Shown: positions 36,241 to 50,096, counted from the stretch's first letter. The stretch: DNA of 64,000 bases from Stramonita haemastoma (GCA_030674155.1 CM060335.1:49574469-49638468); one strand, 5' to 3'. The notes: generated from the letters alone by a model not told the origin. Translations and numbers: made by a program.

Positions 36241-38600
36241 TTAATATTCTATAATGACTATGATGGATAATGATCATAACGACAATGATGGATAATGATG
36301 ACAATGGTGGAAAATGATGACAATGATGGATAATGATGACAATGATGGATAATGATGACATGATGGATAATGATGACATGATGGATAATGATGACAATGA
36401 TGGATAATGATGACAATGATGGATAATGACTATGATGGATAATGACGACAATGGTGGAAAATGATGATGATGCTGAAAATGATGGATAATGATGATAATG
36501 GTAATGATGACGGATAAAGATGACAATGACGAATAATGATGGATAATGATGATAATGGATAATAAGCAATATTGGTGGATAATGCTGATAAGGATGACAA
36601 TGATGGAAAGTGATGAATAATGAGTGATAATGATGGATAATGATGACAATGATACTATGATGGATAATGTCAATGGTGGATAATATTAATGATGTATAAT
36701 GATGACAATGATGATGATGATAGATAATGATGGATACCGATGACTATGGATAATGATAGATGATAGTGACAATGATGGATAATGATGACAATGATGGATG
36801 ATGATGACAATGATGGATGATGATGAGAATGATGGATAATGACAATCATGATGGATAATGATGACAATCATGATGGATAATGATGTCAATGATGGATAAT
36901 GACGACAATGATGGATAATGATGACAATGATGGATAATGATGATGGATAATTTTGACAATGATGATGGATAATGACAATGATGGATAATGATGACAATGA
37001 TGGATAATGATGACATTGATGATGGATAATGATGACAATGATGATGGATAATGATGATGGATAAAGATGACAGATAATGATGACAATCATGATGGATAAT
37101 GATGTCAATGATGGATAATGATGACAATGATGGATAATGATGACAATGATGATGGATAATGATGATGGATAATGATGACATTGATGATGGATAGTGATGA
37201 CAATGATGATGGATAATGATAACAATGATGATGGATACTGATGACAATGATGATGGATAATGATGACATTGATGATGGATAATGATGACAATGATGGATA
37301 ATGATGACAATGATGGATAATGATGACATGATGGATAGTGATGACAATGATGATGGGTAATGATAACAATGATGGATAATGATGACAATGATGGATAATG
37401 ATGACATTGATGAATAATGATGACAGTGATGGATAATGGTGACAATGATGATGGATAATGATGACAATGATGATGGATAATGATGACAGCAATGATGGAT
37501 AATGATGACAATGATGGATAATGATGACAATGATGGATAATGATGACAATGATGATGGATAATGATGACATTGATGATGGATAATGATGACAATGATGAT
37601 GGATAATGATGACATGATGGATAATGATGACAATGATGGATAATGATGACATGATGGATAATGATGACAATGATGATGGTAATGATAACAATGGTGGATA
37701 ATGATGACAATGATGGATAATGATGACATGATGGATAATGATGACAATGATGGATAATGATGACAATGATGGATAATGATGACATGATGGATAATGATGA
37801 CAATGGTGGATAATGATGACAATGATGGATAATGATGACATTGATGATGGATAATGATGACATGATGGATAATGATGACATTGATGAATAATGATGACAT
37901 TGATGATGGATAATGATGACAATGATGAATAATGATGATGAATAATGATGACGATGAATAATGATGACAATGATGGATAATGATGACAGTGATGGATAAT
38001 GATGACAATGATGGATAATGATGACATTGATGATGGGTAATGATGACAATGATGGATAATGATGACAATGATGGATAATGATGGCATTGATGATGGATAA
38101 TGATGACAATGATGATAATGATGACAATGATGGATAATGATGACATTGATGATGGATAATGATGACAATGATGGATAATGATGACAATGATGATGGATAA
38201 TGATGACAATGATGAATAATGATGACAATGATGGATAATGATGACAATGATAATGATGACATGATGGATAATGACATTGATGATGGGTAATGATGACAAT
38301 GATGGATAATGATGACAATGATGATGGATAATGATGACAATGATGTATAATGATGACAATGATGGATAATGATGACAATGATAATGGATAATGATGACAA
38401 TGATGGATAATGATGACATTGATGATGGATAATGATGACAATGATGATAATGATGGATAATGTTGACAATAATGATAGATAATACTGAAAATGATGACAA
38501 GATGATAATGATGACAATTATGGCAATAATGATGATGATGGATAATGTTGACAATCAGGACGATGGATAAAGACGGATAATGATGACAAGATGATAATAC
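36241..38600. repeat. 19-bp satellite-like array
   Basis: Tandem units of AATGATGGATAATGATGAC and derivatives that drop or add 3-bp steps. The + strand is almost free of C except one per unit. Frames of up to 622 codons on the minus strand exist only because three 19-bp units make 57 bp. Confidence 0.97.
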
Positions 38601-38605
38601 GATGG

Positions 38606-38672
<67 letters not shown>

Positions 38673-38790
38673 CAATAATGATAAAAATGATGATGATATC
38701 AATGTCAATATCAATAATAATGATACTACTACTACTACTACTACTAACTACTACTACTACTACATACTACTACACCACCACCACCAATAA
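38600..38790. repeat. (AAT)n and (ACT)n microsatellites
   Basis: AAT tract 38607-38670, then ACT/ACC trinucleotides 38724-38787. Confidence 0.95.
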
Positions 38791-38842
38791 TAATAACAGT
38801 TGTAAAAATAAACAATAACAAAATATTCATAATAATCACCAG

Positions 38843-38906
38843 CGCGCACACACACACACGTACACACACACGTACACGCACGCACATGCACATACACGCG
38901 CGCGCA

Positions 38907-38975
<69 letters not shown>
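38843..38975. repeat. (CA)n microsatellite
   Basis: CA with ACGC and CGCG interruptions. Confidence 0.95.
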
Positions 38976-38977
<2 letters not shown>

Positions 38978-39487
38978 TTCCTTCTAAAACTAGGACCCCT
39001 TAGCCCTGGATTTGATTACGCTTATTACTAAAAGGCTTTTCCCTTAAATCTAATCAAGCATACTTTCTAAATAAAGCTACTTCTACCTTGGTTTTTCAAC
39101 TTTTTTTTTCTAAATATCCCCCCTCTCCACCTACCCCTGAACCTAATCACAAAGTTCCACCGCCTGTCCCTACTAGCATACAATAAAATACGAGTATAAA
39201 TGCTTTTATCTCAAAATAAAAGCCCAAACAACCAAATACAAATACTTTTTTTAAAAATCGACTTTGAATAGTTGTCTTAAAAATATGAATGCTTTATCAT
39301 CTCAAATAAGACAAGAAATCCATCCCCTCCTCAGTCACTACACCTTTTCCCATCCTTATGATATATACCACAGCATTTTAACCCCCCATCCCATCCCCCA
39401 CCCCCCCCCCGGCATTCTTTCCCCTAAAAATCTAGCATCCCTTCCCCTACCAACCCTAGCAGTAGTATCTATGATATTTTATCTGAT
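38976..39487. other. No gene seen
   Basis: AT- and C-rich unassigned sequence. Confidence 0.4.
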
Positions 39488-39585
39488 ATCCCCGAAGTCG
39501 GCATGTGGCCGTCTTAATTAATGGGCAAAAGCGGCTGTGTATGCAAAAATCTGACCACTGATGAAACTAAGAGCTCTAGCGAAAT
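39488..39585 (+). mobile_element. SINE D 3' block, divergent
   Basis: AAGTCGGCATGTGGCCGTC to GAGCTCTAGCG matches the 3' part of family D. Confidence 0.6.
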
Positions 39586-40239
39586 AATTTTTTCTACGAT
39601 ATTCGTATTTATTATTTTAAAATGATTTAGTGTCTTTAAAATTTTAATCACTACTGTCCGCGTTAGCTTTTTGTTTCGTTTTTGAAAGCACGGTGTAAAG
39701 CCGTTCTGTGCTATCCATTTATTTTCAATAAATAAATAAATTCTATTTTATTCAACCCAAAAGAAAAAAGTATGTAGCCAGTGTGTTAGCATACACCATG
39801 TTGTCTACCTGCCTGTTGTGTCCACATGTGGGGGTCAAGGTTAAGGGTTGAGGTTAAGGGTTAAGGTTAAGGGTTGAGGTTAGTGTTAGAATTAGTGTTA
39901 GTTAACAACAGGGTAGGGTTGTCTGTCAGATGGTCGGTCTGAATGTTAGAATGCATGTGGACACATCAGCACCTGGACAAATGGTATGTAGCTATGGACA
40001 CACTGGTATTTATTTCATGTTTACGATTCTACCGATCACAACGGCTATAGGTATTTTGCAATTTTGCAAGCTTTAAACCAGAGTCCCCTATTATATCAAA
40101 AAGCTTAAGACATGCATTGAAATTCCGTGTCGGTGAAAATTCCAGTTCTGCTATCATTAAGATAAAAGTTCAGACCTAAAATTTTCCGGACAAGTTGCAT
40201 CGATTTAAAAATAATAATAAGCCCCAAATTAAACAATGC
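39586..40239. other. Unassigned; short telomere-like tract
   Basis: GGTTAAGGGTTGAGGTTAAG repeats at 39836-39900 resemble degenerate telomere repeats. Nothing else was recognised. Confidence 0.4.
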
Positions 40240-40345
40240 CGATTTTCAAAGTCGGAATGCAGCTACCTTAATGGTTGGTGAAAACGGTTGTGTACGCTCC
40301 ACTCTTACTATTGGTGAACCTGGGCGCTCTAGTCTAGAAACCAAA
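40240..40345 (+). mobile_element. SINE D 3' block
   Basis: GTCGGAATGCAGCTACCTTA to GGGCGCTCTAGTCTAG. Confidence 0.65.
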
Positions 40346-40490
40346 TTAAAAAAAAAGAAAGATTCTCTAGGTCTAAGCCAGCCCTCTTTTCTGTCCCCAC
40401 TGCTCTAGATGTGCATCCACACCCCTCCTAAACACCCACTTCCCCTCCCCTCTCCTTCCAGCCCGATGTCTCCTTCCCACAATTATCCCC

Positions 40491-40493
<3 letters not shown>

Positions 40494-40564
<71 letters not shown>

Positions 40565-40624
40565 AAAACCAGCACACACCAATAACACACCAACAACACA
40601 TACCAACACATAGACGTTAAAACG

Positions 40625-40691
<67 letters not shown>

Positions 40692-40730
40692 ACATACACG
40701 CGCGCGCGCGCACACCATAACACACCACAC
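40494..40730. repeat. (CA)n microsatellite, two tracts
   Basis: Two CA tracts around a CACACCAA-rich interruption, ending with a short CG tract. Confidence 0.95.
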
Positions 40731-40812
40731 CACAAAACACATAATCTCCACATAAAATGATCTAACACTAATATTTTGTGAAATAAGCTCATGAAATTTT
40801 AGACATCAACCC

Positions 40813-40909
40813 TGATTTCGGATTGCGGCTACCTTAAAGGTGGGCAAGAACAGTCACATATGCAGAAATCCATTGGTAAACCTCGGAGCTCTAGCTGAGG
40901 AAATTGAGG
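40813..40909 (+). mobile_element. SINE D 3' block
   Basis: TTCGGATTGCGGCTACCTTA to GGAGCTCTAGCTGAGGAAA. Confidence 0.7.
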
Positions 40910-41497
40910 GGAGAGGGGAAAGGAGGTCTTTTTACCCGATTGCAATGAAGGCAAAAACAGCAAATCATAAAAATCCAATCCAATCCAATCTTGAACTCCC
41001 CCAACCACAGAGACCATCTTGAAGGGGAGCGGGGAGGGGGGGGGGGGTGCTATCAACTTGTGAAATTATTAGATCTCAAATTAAATCTGTGCAACTCTGT
41101 ACATATTTAAACCCAAGGTTTTAAAAACCAACTCTACTAATGTTCCTTGTATCAACGCCTTGGTCAACCATAAGGGTTTTAACCCAGGACAGTCACATGT
41201 TTTTCCTTGGAGAGGCGCTTGGTGTAACCAGTCCGGTGACAGTTTTTGCTGGTTACCTTAAAGTCCTTTTCCTTGACTGTAGCTGTCCTTGAAAGAGATG
41301 TCCTCAAAATAGCGTAACATCTGAAAAAGAAAAGAAATACAGTTTTTATACTTGCTTGGGGGAAAATAAAGGCAGAAGAATGGACTGGGAAGGTAAATAG
41401 AAATTAATATGAAGGAGGAATAATGGATAGTTTAATGAAAAAAGGAGTGATAGAAAAGGGGAAATTTGTCATTATGGCAAGGTGATGGAGATTTGAA
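40910..41497. other. No gene seen
   Basis: Unassigned, with a G run at 41037-41047. Confidence 0.4.
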
Positions 41498-41615
41498 GTG
41501 TGTGTGTGTGCGTGTGCGTGTGTGTGTGTGTGTATTTGTGTGTGTGTTTGTGTATTTGTGTGTGTATTGTGTGTGTTTGTGTGTGTATTTGTGTGTGTTT
41601 TGTGTGCGTGTGCAT
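41498..41615. repeat. (TG)n-rich microsatellite
   Basis: TG with TTTG interruptions. Confidence 0.92.
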
Positions 41616-41641
41616 TTGTTTAACTTTTAAAACGTTTTTTC

Positions 41642-41803
41642 TGTTCCATAATTTCGAGGATAGTGGAATAAGCATTCATGTGAATTTTACATCATGTCCC
41701 CTTGTTCATGAAGTTGTGTAAATTTTGTCATCCGTTCCCACTGGCACACAATGGCCTACTCTTCTGGAAAGCTGAAGGGCTTTTAACGTGTGTGCAAGGT
41801 GTT
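41642..41803 (-). mobile_element. SINE A, old truncated copy
   Basis: Divergent inverted tail (TTTCGAGGATAGTGGAATAAG) to GTGTGTGCAAGGTGTTC. Confidence 0.85.
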
Positions 41804-41872
41804 CTCTCTCCCTCCCACTCTTTTGTGTGTGTGTGTGGGGTTTATTTATTTTATTTATTAAATTTTATTTTA

Positions 41873-41960
41873 TTCTTTTATATCGAGGATAATAGAATAA
41901 GCATTCGTGTGCTTTTTTCATGCAGTCCCCGTGTGTATGCAGTTGTGTAAATATTATCTG
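41873..41960 (-). mobile_element. SINE A tail fragment
   Basis: TTATATCGAGGATAATAGAA to GTGTAAATATTATCTG, then a TG tract. Confidence 0.88.
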
Positions 41961-41999
41961 TGTGTGCGTGTGCGCGTGTCAGTGCGCGCGCGCACGCGC

Positions 42000-42092
<93 letters not shown>
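41961..42092. repeat. (TG)n microsatellite
   Basis: TG tract with a GCGCGC segment. Confidence 0.95.
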
Positions 42093-42095
<3 letters not shown>

Positions 42096-42125
42096 ATTTA
42101 GCTCCATTAAACTTGCATAGATATT

Positions 42126-42127
<2 letters not shown>

Positions 42128-42190
<63 letters not shown>

Positions 42191-42310
42191 ATGGAATTTA
42201 TATAGTGCTATATCTTGTAAAAACAAATCAAAGCCCTTGCACTCGACCATCACAACAAACAAGCAACCACTGACAATGAATAATTCTAGCAAATTTGAAA
42301 GCACACTCAC
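42128..42310. repeat. (AAT)n plus dispersed repeat H
   Basis: Second copy of the composite at 27112-27300: AAT tract, GTGCTATATCTTGTAAAAAC, TCAAAGCCCTTGCACTCGAC. Confidence 0.85.
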
Positions 42311-42562
42311 ACATTCATATTCCTGGATATTATCTTTTTGCAGCAATATCAAAGGATTTATTGATTAGAAGCTGTAGCCTTAATGACAACTCAAGATTAA
42401 GAAAAGAATATTCTAGATAAATGTGTGAATAATTTTTTTTCTTTTAATGGTGTTTGTTACAACTGGAATATTCTGTTAGATGAGAATACTACAAGCAAAA
42501 ATGAAAAACAAATACAAATGCTACGACAGAGGGAATAGTCACTAAAGCTTTGTGTTTGTATT

Positions 42563-42850
42563 CCACTCTTAAATCACGGCAGATTTGTCTTGTGAAATTT
42601 GGGCCGCTCTTCCTGGGAAGAGCTCATTGCCACAAGAGCAGCGCCACCCATTTTTTCCTGTCTGCATGGTTATTTGTTCCCCTACAAGAGTGGCTTTTTG
42701 TACAGAATTTTGCCAGGGACAACTCTGTTACCCTGTGTTCTTTTATGTGCCTAAATGCGTGTTGTACACGGGACCTCGGTTTATCACCTCATCCAAAACA
42801 CTAGCACCCAGATCACTGCACACAGTCCAGTGGATGGGGAGAAAGTTTCC
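42563..42850 (-). mobile_element. SINE C, head missing
   Basis: Matches 51936-52331: AAATCACGGCAGATTTGTCT, GCCACAAGAGCAGCGCCACC, TTTTGCCAGGGACAACTC, CGGGACCTCGGTTTATC. Confidence 0.85.
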
Positions 42851-44149
42851 GACGCAAAGCTGTTACCTGATCCTGTGCTGGTAACCGACAAGTGGTGCTG
42901 GATGGCGTGTCTGTTCTTCGCCACTTGGTTCCTGTCCAGTTGTTCCTGTCAGCAGTTAAGCAGTCATCAGTGACAGGGAAACTGTTGAATGTTAACTCAT
43001 ATGCTACGATAATTTTATCGTACAACTTTGAAGAATACAGTCACGATTTTCTTTACAAAGATTAATTCATTTAAACTTGTGCTTTGTAGCCTTTTGACAT
43101 AAAAATGCCTGGATCACACGACTTCAAAAACGAATTCACAATTATTCTTTGAAGACTTTTTTTTTAGTGAATGGAAAATAGTCTGCAATTATTCTTTAAA
43201 AGACATTATCCCATTTCACCATTGCTTTATAAGCTAACTTTAAAATAATTTAATAACATTTTGTAGCAGAAATTTCTTGTTTGAAGACTTTATTATATTG
43301 CGTCTTTTGCTTTGGCAAGCCGAACTAGCTATCAAAAATGATTTGATGCCATGTAGCAAGACTATACAAGTATTCTGTAAAGGCACTGTTTAATTTAATC
43401 CTTTGCTTAATCACCTAAAAAACATTATTTACTTTCAACTTTAAATTACAATCTAGATTCATAAACACTTTTGGAAAAGCATTACAAAGTGTGCCTATTA
43501 TCTCAATATCAAAATAATTGGATCATATCACTTAATATCACAAAACATTCACATTATATTTCATCTTTTGTTTTAGGGGGGGATATGACAATTTTTAATT
43601 TCTGGCTTTAACCACACCACTCTTCCAAAGCATCCCCCTGCACCCGTTCATGATGGCTGAAAGAAAACCTGAGGCACCTGGTGGTTCCAGTCCCACAGCC
43701 CCTATCAGCAAGGGAGTTAATCACTACCATTCACAGTTCAGAGGATTTTCTTGGCTGTACATGACATTTACCTGATCAGGTTACTTTGAAAGTAATTTAA
43801 TTTAAAATGAGTATTTACATATTTTATATCACAATTTAGATGTATTTTATCAGCTGGAAGATTTCAATGGATTGATTTCCTTACTTTTAGAGATTTAATT
43901 CATAACTACTACATTAAATTACGTGTGTTGAAGCTTTATCTTCAATCCTTATTAATTTTTTGGACAGTTAATTTTTACTGCCAACAGTCTGCAAAAATTA
44001 ATGAACACTAAGACTATATAAAACAATGAAAAATTTTGTTTTCTAACTAAAACATTTCACACATAATTTCCGTCAGCAAATATGACTTTATAGGGAAAAA
44101 ACCGCTTTAGTTACACAAAAATATCAGCAATTTTCTAACCTGGATTTTG
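42851..44149. other. AT-rich non-coding stretch
   Basis: No gene, exon or repeat recognised in about 1.3 kb. Confidence 0.45.
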
Positions 44150-44164
44150 CCGAATGTGAGGTAC

Positions 44165-44420
44165 ATACACGGATATTGGCAGTACAGTCGTAGTGATGCT
44201 TGTCCCCATTCAGTCAGGCTCCTCCCCTCTCGGAGGGCAATGGCTGTGTCTTCTCTCTGCTTCAGTCGTGCTGGGGGCTATGTCTGGAGCTGCTCACAAG
44301 TCCAACCCGTGCATGGCAGCCTCTGGTGCAGTTGTAGCAGACGGCATTGGATGGCGAGTTGATGGCCTGGTTTAGCAGTCCCTTCTACTTTGGTTTGCAC
44401 TGGAACTGTTGTGGCTCATA
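44165..44420 (-). mobile_element. LINE ORF2 C-terminal zinc-finger relic
   Basis: The minus strand encodes NAVCYNCTRGCHARVGLVSS, a CxxCxxxCxxxxGL pattern like that at 25.1 kb and like LINE ORF2 ends. Stops lie on both sides. Low to moderate certainty. Confidence 0.45.
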
Positions 44421-45685
44421 TGGTACCTGGTTGAATAGAAAAAAAATCACATTTTGAAATGAGAGGAAAAAAAATCTAACATTAACAATACATGATCTTT
44501 TTATATTAGTTGACTAGCTGCAATGGTGCAGTGGCTAACGCACTGATTTGGTAGTTTACGAGTTCAACTCATGAAAAGTATGTCTTTTTCAATCGCTTTT
44601 TTAAAACTTCATCCTTCTCCCACCTAGAGAAAAACCTACAGGCTTAATGTGAAGACTGGAACCACAACTAGAGAGTGAACCACTTTACAGATGCAACACT
44701 GTGAAATGTTTAACACTGCACCAAAACCTAAATGGTGACCAATTTTGGTCGCATACACATAAAATCAACTTTAAAGAACCTCAGAGCTCTAGCTGAGGAA
44801 TGAGAAAAAGCACAGGCAGGAACAGCAGAGGATAACAACAACAACAACTTAGACAGACAAAAGTACTAGACCAGAAAGTTCAGATAAATGTAGCAGCAAA
44901 AATACAAATACCTTATCTAGCTTTCAGAAAACGCAGGTCAGGATGGCTGCCCTCACACATGTCAGATCACTGGCCCTTGATTCCAGACCCAGAGCCCCTG
45001 AAAGCAGTAAGTCATTAGTAGACTGAAAAACCTGGCTGTTTTATTGGCACATGTATTAATTTGATTTCATCTTACAAATTTCACCATGCTTCTTCAATTC
45101 AGTCAAATCTGAGTCCAGCTAGTTTATGGAGCTAGCTATTCAAAAATTACAATACAATCAGTTATTCTAATCAATTACACTAGGCCTTTATCATATTTTT
45201 TCAAATAATTTCCAAACAGGGAGGCTTTTCTGTCAACACAATCTTGATACTCTCCCTTCCAGATTTAGAAGCTGCCATGTCTGCAGCAACCCAAACCCTG
45301 CAAGATCTTTAGACCTAAAATCCCGACTGAATTTTTCTTTGAAAAGAAAGTGAACTTGATTCTCCTTAACTTAAGACAGGTGAAAAAATGATATTGTGCC
45401 AAAAATATACAGAAACTAAAGGGAAACAAAATATACATATTTTTAAATGAAAAACTAAAATCAGAATCCCGAATCCTGCACAACATCACTACAAGTCTCA
45501 TCTGCAGCTGCACACTACTTACAGAATCTCAGGATCTCATGCAGCATATGACGCCAAGGTGATGATCAACAGAACCTGGCCCCACTGTTGAGTCTTCAGG
45601 ATGATCCACATGATGACTCACCACCAGGTTAGGACCCATGTTTAATTTATCTTATTTATTTATTTATTTATTTTATTTATTTATT
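44421..45685. other. Mostly unassigned; possible SINE D scrap at 44727-44806
   Basis: GAACCTCAGAGCTCTAGCTG at 44775 matches the end of family D. The remainder shows no feature. Confidence 0.4.
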
Positions 45686-46016
45686 TTTTTATATCGAGGA
45701 TAATGAGATAAGCACACTTGTGCTTTTTTACATCCAGTCCCCGAGTGTATGCAGTTTTGTAAATATGTTCCCACCGGCAAACGATGGCCTACTCTTACGA
45801 AAAGCGGAACAGGATTTAACGTGTGCGCAAGATGTTCTGCGTGCGTTCACACACGGGACCTCGGTTTAAAGTCTCATCCGAAGGACTTTGGGGGAAGAGT
45901 GGAGTCAGCACTGATGTTAAATGCAGGAGAAAAATCTCCTCGAACGGGAATCGAACCCGGGTCGTCAAGTTGCGAGCGCAATGTTCTGACCACTAGGCTA
46001 TCCCTATCCCGTCCCC
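45686..46016 (-). mobile_element. SINE A, full length
   Basis: Tail (TATATCGAGGATAATGAG), core (TCTCATCCGAAGGACTTTGG), B box (GGGAATCGAACCCGGG), A-box end (CTAGGCTATCCC). Confidence 0.95.
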
Positions 46017-46072
46017 GTGTATTTATATAATTAATAAAGGAGGGGAAGGACAAGGAAACGCCTTAGGAATGG

Positions 46073-46390
46073 AAGGAATGACCAGTTCACAACACCTCTT
46101 GAAACCTGTCTCAAAGCCGTTGAAGGTGGTGACATTATCAAAGAAACCCATCAGAAACCGAAGGGGATAACCAAGTCACAATACCTCATGAAAACCGTCT
46201 TAAAGCTTCAGTTATTTTCAGACATATGGAAAACTTATCAATAGTGGAAGAGAATGACAGTCGCGATACCTCATGAAAACCGTATGAAAGCCGTTATGGG
46301 TGGGGACATTTTCAGAACTAAGGAAACCTATCAAAAATGGAAAAGAAATGACCAAGTCGCAATTCCTCATGACCCTAGTCTCTAAGCCAT
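46073..46390. repeat. Minisatellite, about 90-bp unit, nearly four copies
   Basis: AATGACCAAGTCGCAATACC-type starts near 46076, 46166, 46251 and 46343, each with CTCATGAAAACCGT and AAGCCGTT. Confidence 0.9.
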
Positions 46391-46489
46391 AGTAGGGGGA
46401 GGTGGCGTTTTCGGATGAGAAGATAGATCACTGTCACCCAGATTGCTCTCAGATTTCTTGCACGGTTTTTCACTATTTTATTGAAACTT

Positions 46490-46760
46490 CTCATTTAGTT
46501 TTTAGTTATCCATTATTTTTGTTTGATTTTATTTTATGTTATTTTTTTGTTTTAATTTATTTTAATCTAGACTGTGCCTTACTTTACTTCATTTCATTTT
46601 ATTTTGTTTTGTTTTATTTTATTTATTTTAAGTTTAGATTAAACCCTACTTTTTGTTTTATCTGACTTTTTATCTGTCATTTTACTTTTGCTAGATTTTA
46701 TTCTAGGTTTATGATGTTATTTTATCTCTATTTTAAAACTTAGTTTTAGTTGATACTAAT
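46490..46760. repeat. TTTTA-rich low-complexity region
   Basis: TTTTATTTTATTTTA-like pentamers with frequent interruptions. Confidence 0.8.
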
Positions 46761-46844
46761 GTTTTATTTGAGCAAGGAATACTGATTGCAATCGGAAGGT
46801 GCCCAGTGATCATTGAAAGACAACTGACAGGAAAGCTCTAACAA

Positions 46845-47440
46845 AGACTGAACCAAACCTGGACACAAAGACTGAAACATGGACATAAAGACAAACATGG
46901 ACACAAAGACAAACATGGACACAAAGACTGGAACATGGCATAAAGACAAAACATTGACACAAAGACAAACATAGACATAAAGACTACAACCTGGACACAA
47001 AGGCTGAAAGCTAGACACAAAGGCTGGAAGCTGGACACAAGAGTGAAACTACTAAACACCACTAAACACAAATACTGGAACCAAAGCCGGACACACTGAA
47101 ACCTGGACACAAAAGACAGACACCTGGACACAAAAGACAGACACCTGGACACAAAGACAGACACCTGGACACAAAGACAGACACCTGGACACAAAAGACA
47201 GACACCTGGACACAAAGACAGACACCTGGACACAAAGACTGACAACACAAAGACTGACAACTGGACACAAACTGACACCTGGACACAAAGACTGACAACT
47301 GGACACAAAGACTGCCACCCGGACACAAAGACTGCCACCCGGACACAAAGTCTGACACCTGGACACAAAGACTGCCACCTGGACACACAAGACCGACACC
47401 TGAACACAAAGACTGCCACCTAAGCCAGACACACAAAAAA
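46845..47440. repeat. Minisatellite, about 20-bp unit
   Basis: Units such as ACACCTGGACACAAAGACAG vary by an extra A or by ACT for ACA. The left third is more degenerate (AACATGGACACAAAGAC). Long Cys/Ser/Val-rich frames on the minus strand derive from it. Confidence 0.95.
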
Positions 47441-47579
47441 GACAAACCTCAAAGCCAGGACACCGAGCATCAAGGGGCAAAATCTGACCCGAGTAAAGGG
47501 AAAATATTCTACAAGTAAAATCTGCCAATCAGCTGAGCAAGGAAGCAGCTAACTGCCTGACAACTGGGGTACAGGGGGA

Positions 47580-47627
47580 CGGGGGGGGGGGGGGGGGGGG
47601 GGGGGGGGCGGGGGGGGGGGGGGGGGA
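47580..47627. repeat. G homopolymer-rich tract
   Basis: Almost pure G for about 46 bases; a likely place for sequencing error. Confidence 0.95.
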
Positions 47628-47628
47628 C

Positions 47629-47885
47629 GGCCTCTGGAGTTAACATCAGTGCTGAGGAGGCTATATAAACCGAGGCCCCGTGTGCGAACGCACACAGAAC
47701 ATCTTGCACACACGTTAAATCCTGTTCCGCTTTTCGTAAGAGTAGGCCATCGCGTGCCGGTGGGAACAGATGACGATTTACAAAACTGCATACACACGGG
47801 GACAGGATATAAAAATGCATACGAGTGCTTATTCCATCATCCTTGATATAAAAGAATACATGAATAAATAGATAAAATAAATACA
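47629..47885 (+). mobile_element. SINE A, 5'-truncated
   Basis: CTGGAGTTAACATCAGTGC to CTTGATATAAAAGAATACATG, directly behind the G tract. Confidence 0.92.
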
Positions 47886-48227
47886 ACCGGCAAACTTTGC
47901 ATTCATGAAAACCTCAATGATGAATGCCTAGCTAAACTGGTGCAAAATGGAGTCCACAAAGAAAAACTGAAGGATTGGGGACAGCACACCATCCTGTTTT
48001 GAAGGTGAAGATTTGACCCCAAGAGATCAAAACTGATAAGTTTTGTTGACATTTTCCTCTTGTTATCCATTCCCTCCCCTGTACTATCAAACATGGGCCT
48101 AACAAGGCAAAATCATTGTGAATCATAGTCCAGCATCGAGGTGTTTGTAGGTCGAAGATTGCTGCAAAGTTTCTGAAAATACACACGAAACATTGTGTGT
48201 GATAGGTATATGCAGGTCTGATTGAAG

Positions 48228-48640
<413 letters not shown>

Positions 48641-48865
48641 CAAAGTAAAACATACACAAAGAAAAGTAAAAAAAGCAAGGGAAAGGGTCAGAACGGAACT
48701 AAAGAGAAAAACAGAAAAAAGGAAAAGAATAAAGACGAAAGGCAGTAGAAAACAACAACCACCGAGAAACAAAGTCTTGAAAAAACAAACAAAAAGCAGG
48801 CACACAAACAGAAAACATACACCACAGCAAACACCTGCTCACTGGTGTGATTAAACATCCTCCAC

Positions 48866-48937
48866 GTCGGAATGTGGCTACCTTCATGGTGGGCAAAAGA
48901 GGGCCATACAAAAATCTCACTGATGTTGGTGAACCTT
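48866..48937 (+). mobile_element. SINE D 3' block
   Basis: GTCGGAATGTGGCTACCTTC to GTTGGTGAACC, cut by the following SINE A. Confidence 0.7.
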
Positions 48938-48948
48938 TTCTTTTTTTT

Positions 48949-49283
48949 ATATTCTTTTATATCGAGGATAATGGGACAAACACTAATGTGCTTTTTTTCA
49001 TCCAGTCCTCGTGTGTATGCAGTTGTGTAAATATTGTCATCTGTTCCTTCCGGCACACAATGGCCTACTCTTACGAAAAGCGGAACATGATGTAACGTGT
49101 GTGCAAGATGTTCTGCGTTCGTTCGCACACGGGGCCTCGGTTTACAGTCTCATCCGAAAGACTTTTGGGGAGAGTGGAGTCAGAACTCATGTTAACTCCA
49201 GGGGAAAAATCCCCTCGACCGGATCGAACTCGGGTCATCAAATTGCAAGCCCAATGTTCTGACCACTAGGCCATCCCGCCCCC
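48949..49283 (-). mobile_element. SINE A, full length, inserted in SINE D
   Basis: The tail (TTATATCGAGGATAATGGG) runs to the A-box end (CCACTAGGCCATCCCGCC). Confidence 0.94.
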
Positions 49284-50096
49284 CAGAGCACTAGCCAACA
49301 ATCGAACAAAAAAGAGGTCCTGTACCTTCCCATCCTATATAAAGTGATAATCACCGTGGAGGGAATGAACGGAACACCTCCCCTGTGGGGATATGGAAAG
49401 GGGGGGGGGGGGGGGGCTGTCAGTATAAATAACCTCCCTTACTTCTGGAAATTCTGTACTAGCAATTCCTTTTTATTCCTCCATTTTGGCCTTGTGCATT
49501 TTCCCGTCACCTCCTTGTTTGGTTTTTGCCTTTTTGGTCCATTTTTCTGATTTTTTAAATCTAGAAATACTTAAACTATAACAACTCTCTCCCACACTGA
49601 AACTGAGTGTGCTGGGCCTTGCTTGTTGGGTGCTTAATGGCAGCCTAACACTTTTTCGCTCCTATGACAAACAGCAATACTCGATATCTGAGCGTTCCCC
49701 GAAGAAATAGAAAAAAAAATCTGCTGTATACTGACCATCATCTATGTCACTTTTCCTCTGGTATCACAATACAGTATTCTGCTAGTCTTCCTGTGCTTCA
49801 TGACTTTCTCATACTTGAAAAAAAAACATGAAGAAAAAATCATCATACACAGTCACGAAAACTTACCTGTAGGTTCAGGTCAAAATGGCGGAGCAGCCAC
49901 AACGCACACACAGAGTCTTGTGCAGTGGTGGCCTCCAGTTTGTCGACCGTTCAGTGACAGTGAGAGCAGGGCTCAGGCTATAGGCTAAAGCAACTCAGTT
50001 CCCTTCCCGGCATTCCCCTCTAGGGGTGAACACGGTCATTTTGCGCGTGCTTCACGGAACAGCTACAGCCTTGACAGCAAGAAAATGTTACCATGA
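49284..50096. other. No gene seen
   Basis: Unassigned, with a G run at 49399-49416. Confidence 0.4.

Noticed and set aside
36686..38714. Minus-strand open frames of 400-622 codons (His/Ser/Ile-rich)
   Set aside because: They are readings through the 19-bp array; three units make 57 bp, so all frames stay open. No domain or normal composition.
46838..47528. Cys/Val/Ser-rich frames up to 193 codons resembling a secreted repeat protein
   Set aside because: Translation of the 20-bp minisatellite in several frames; no start context, splice sites or signal peptide.
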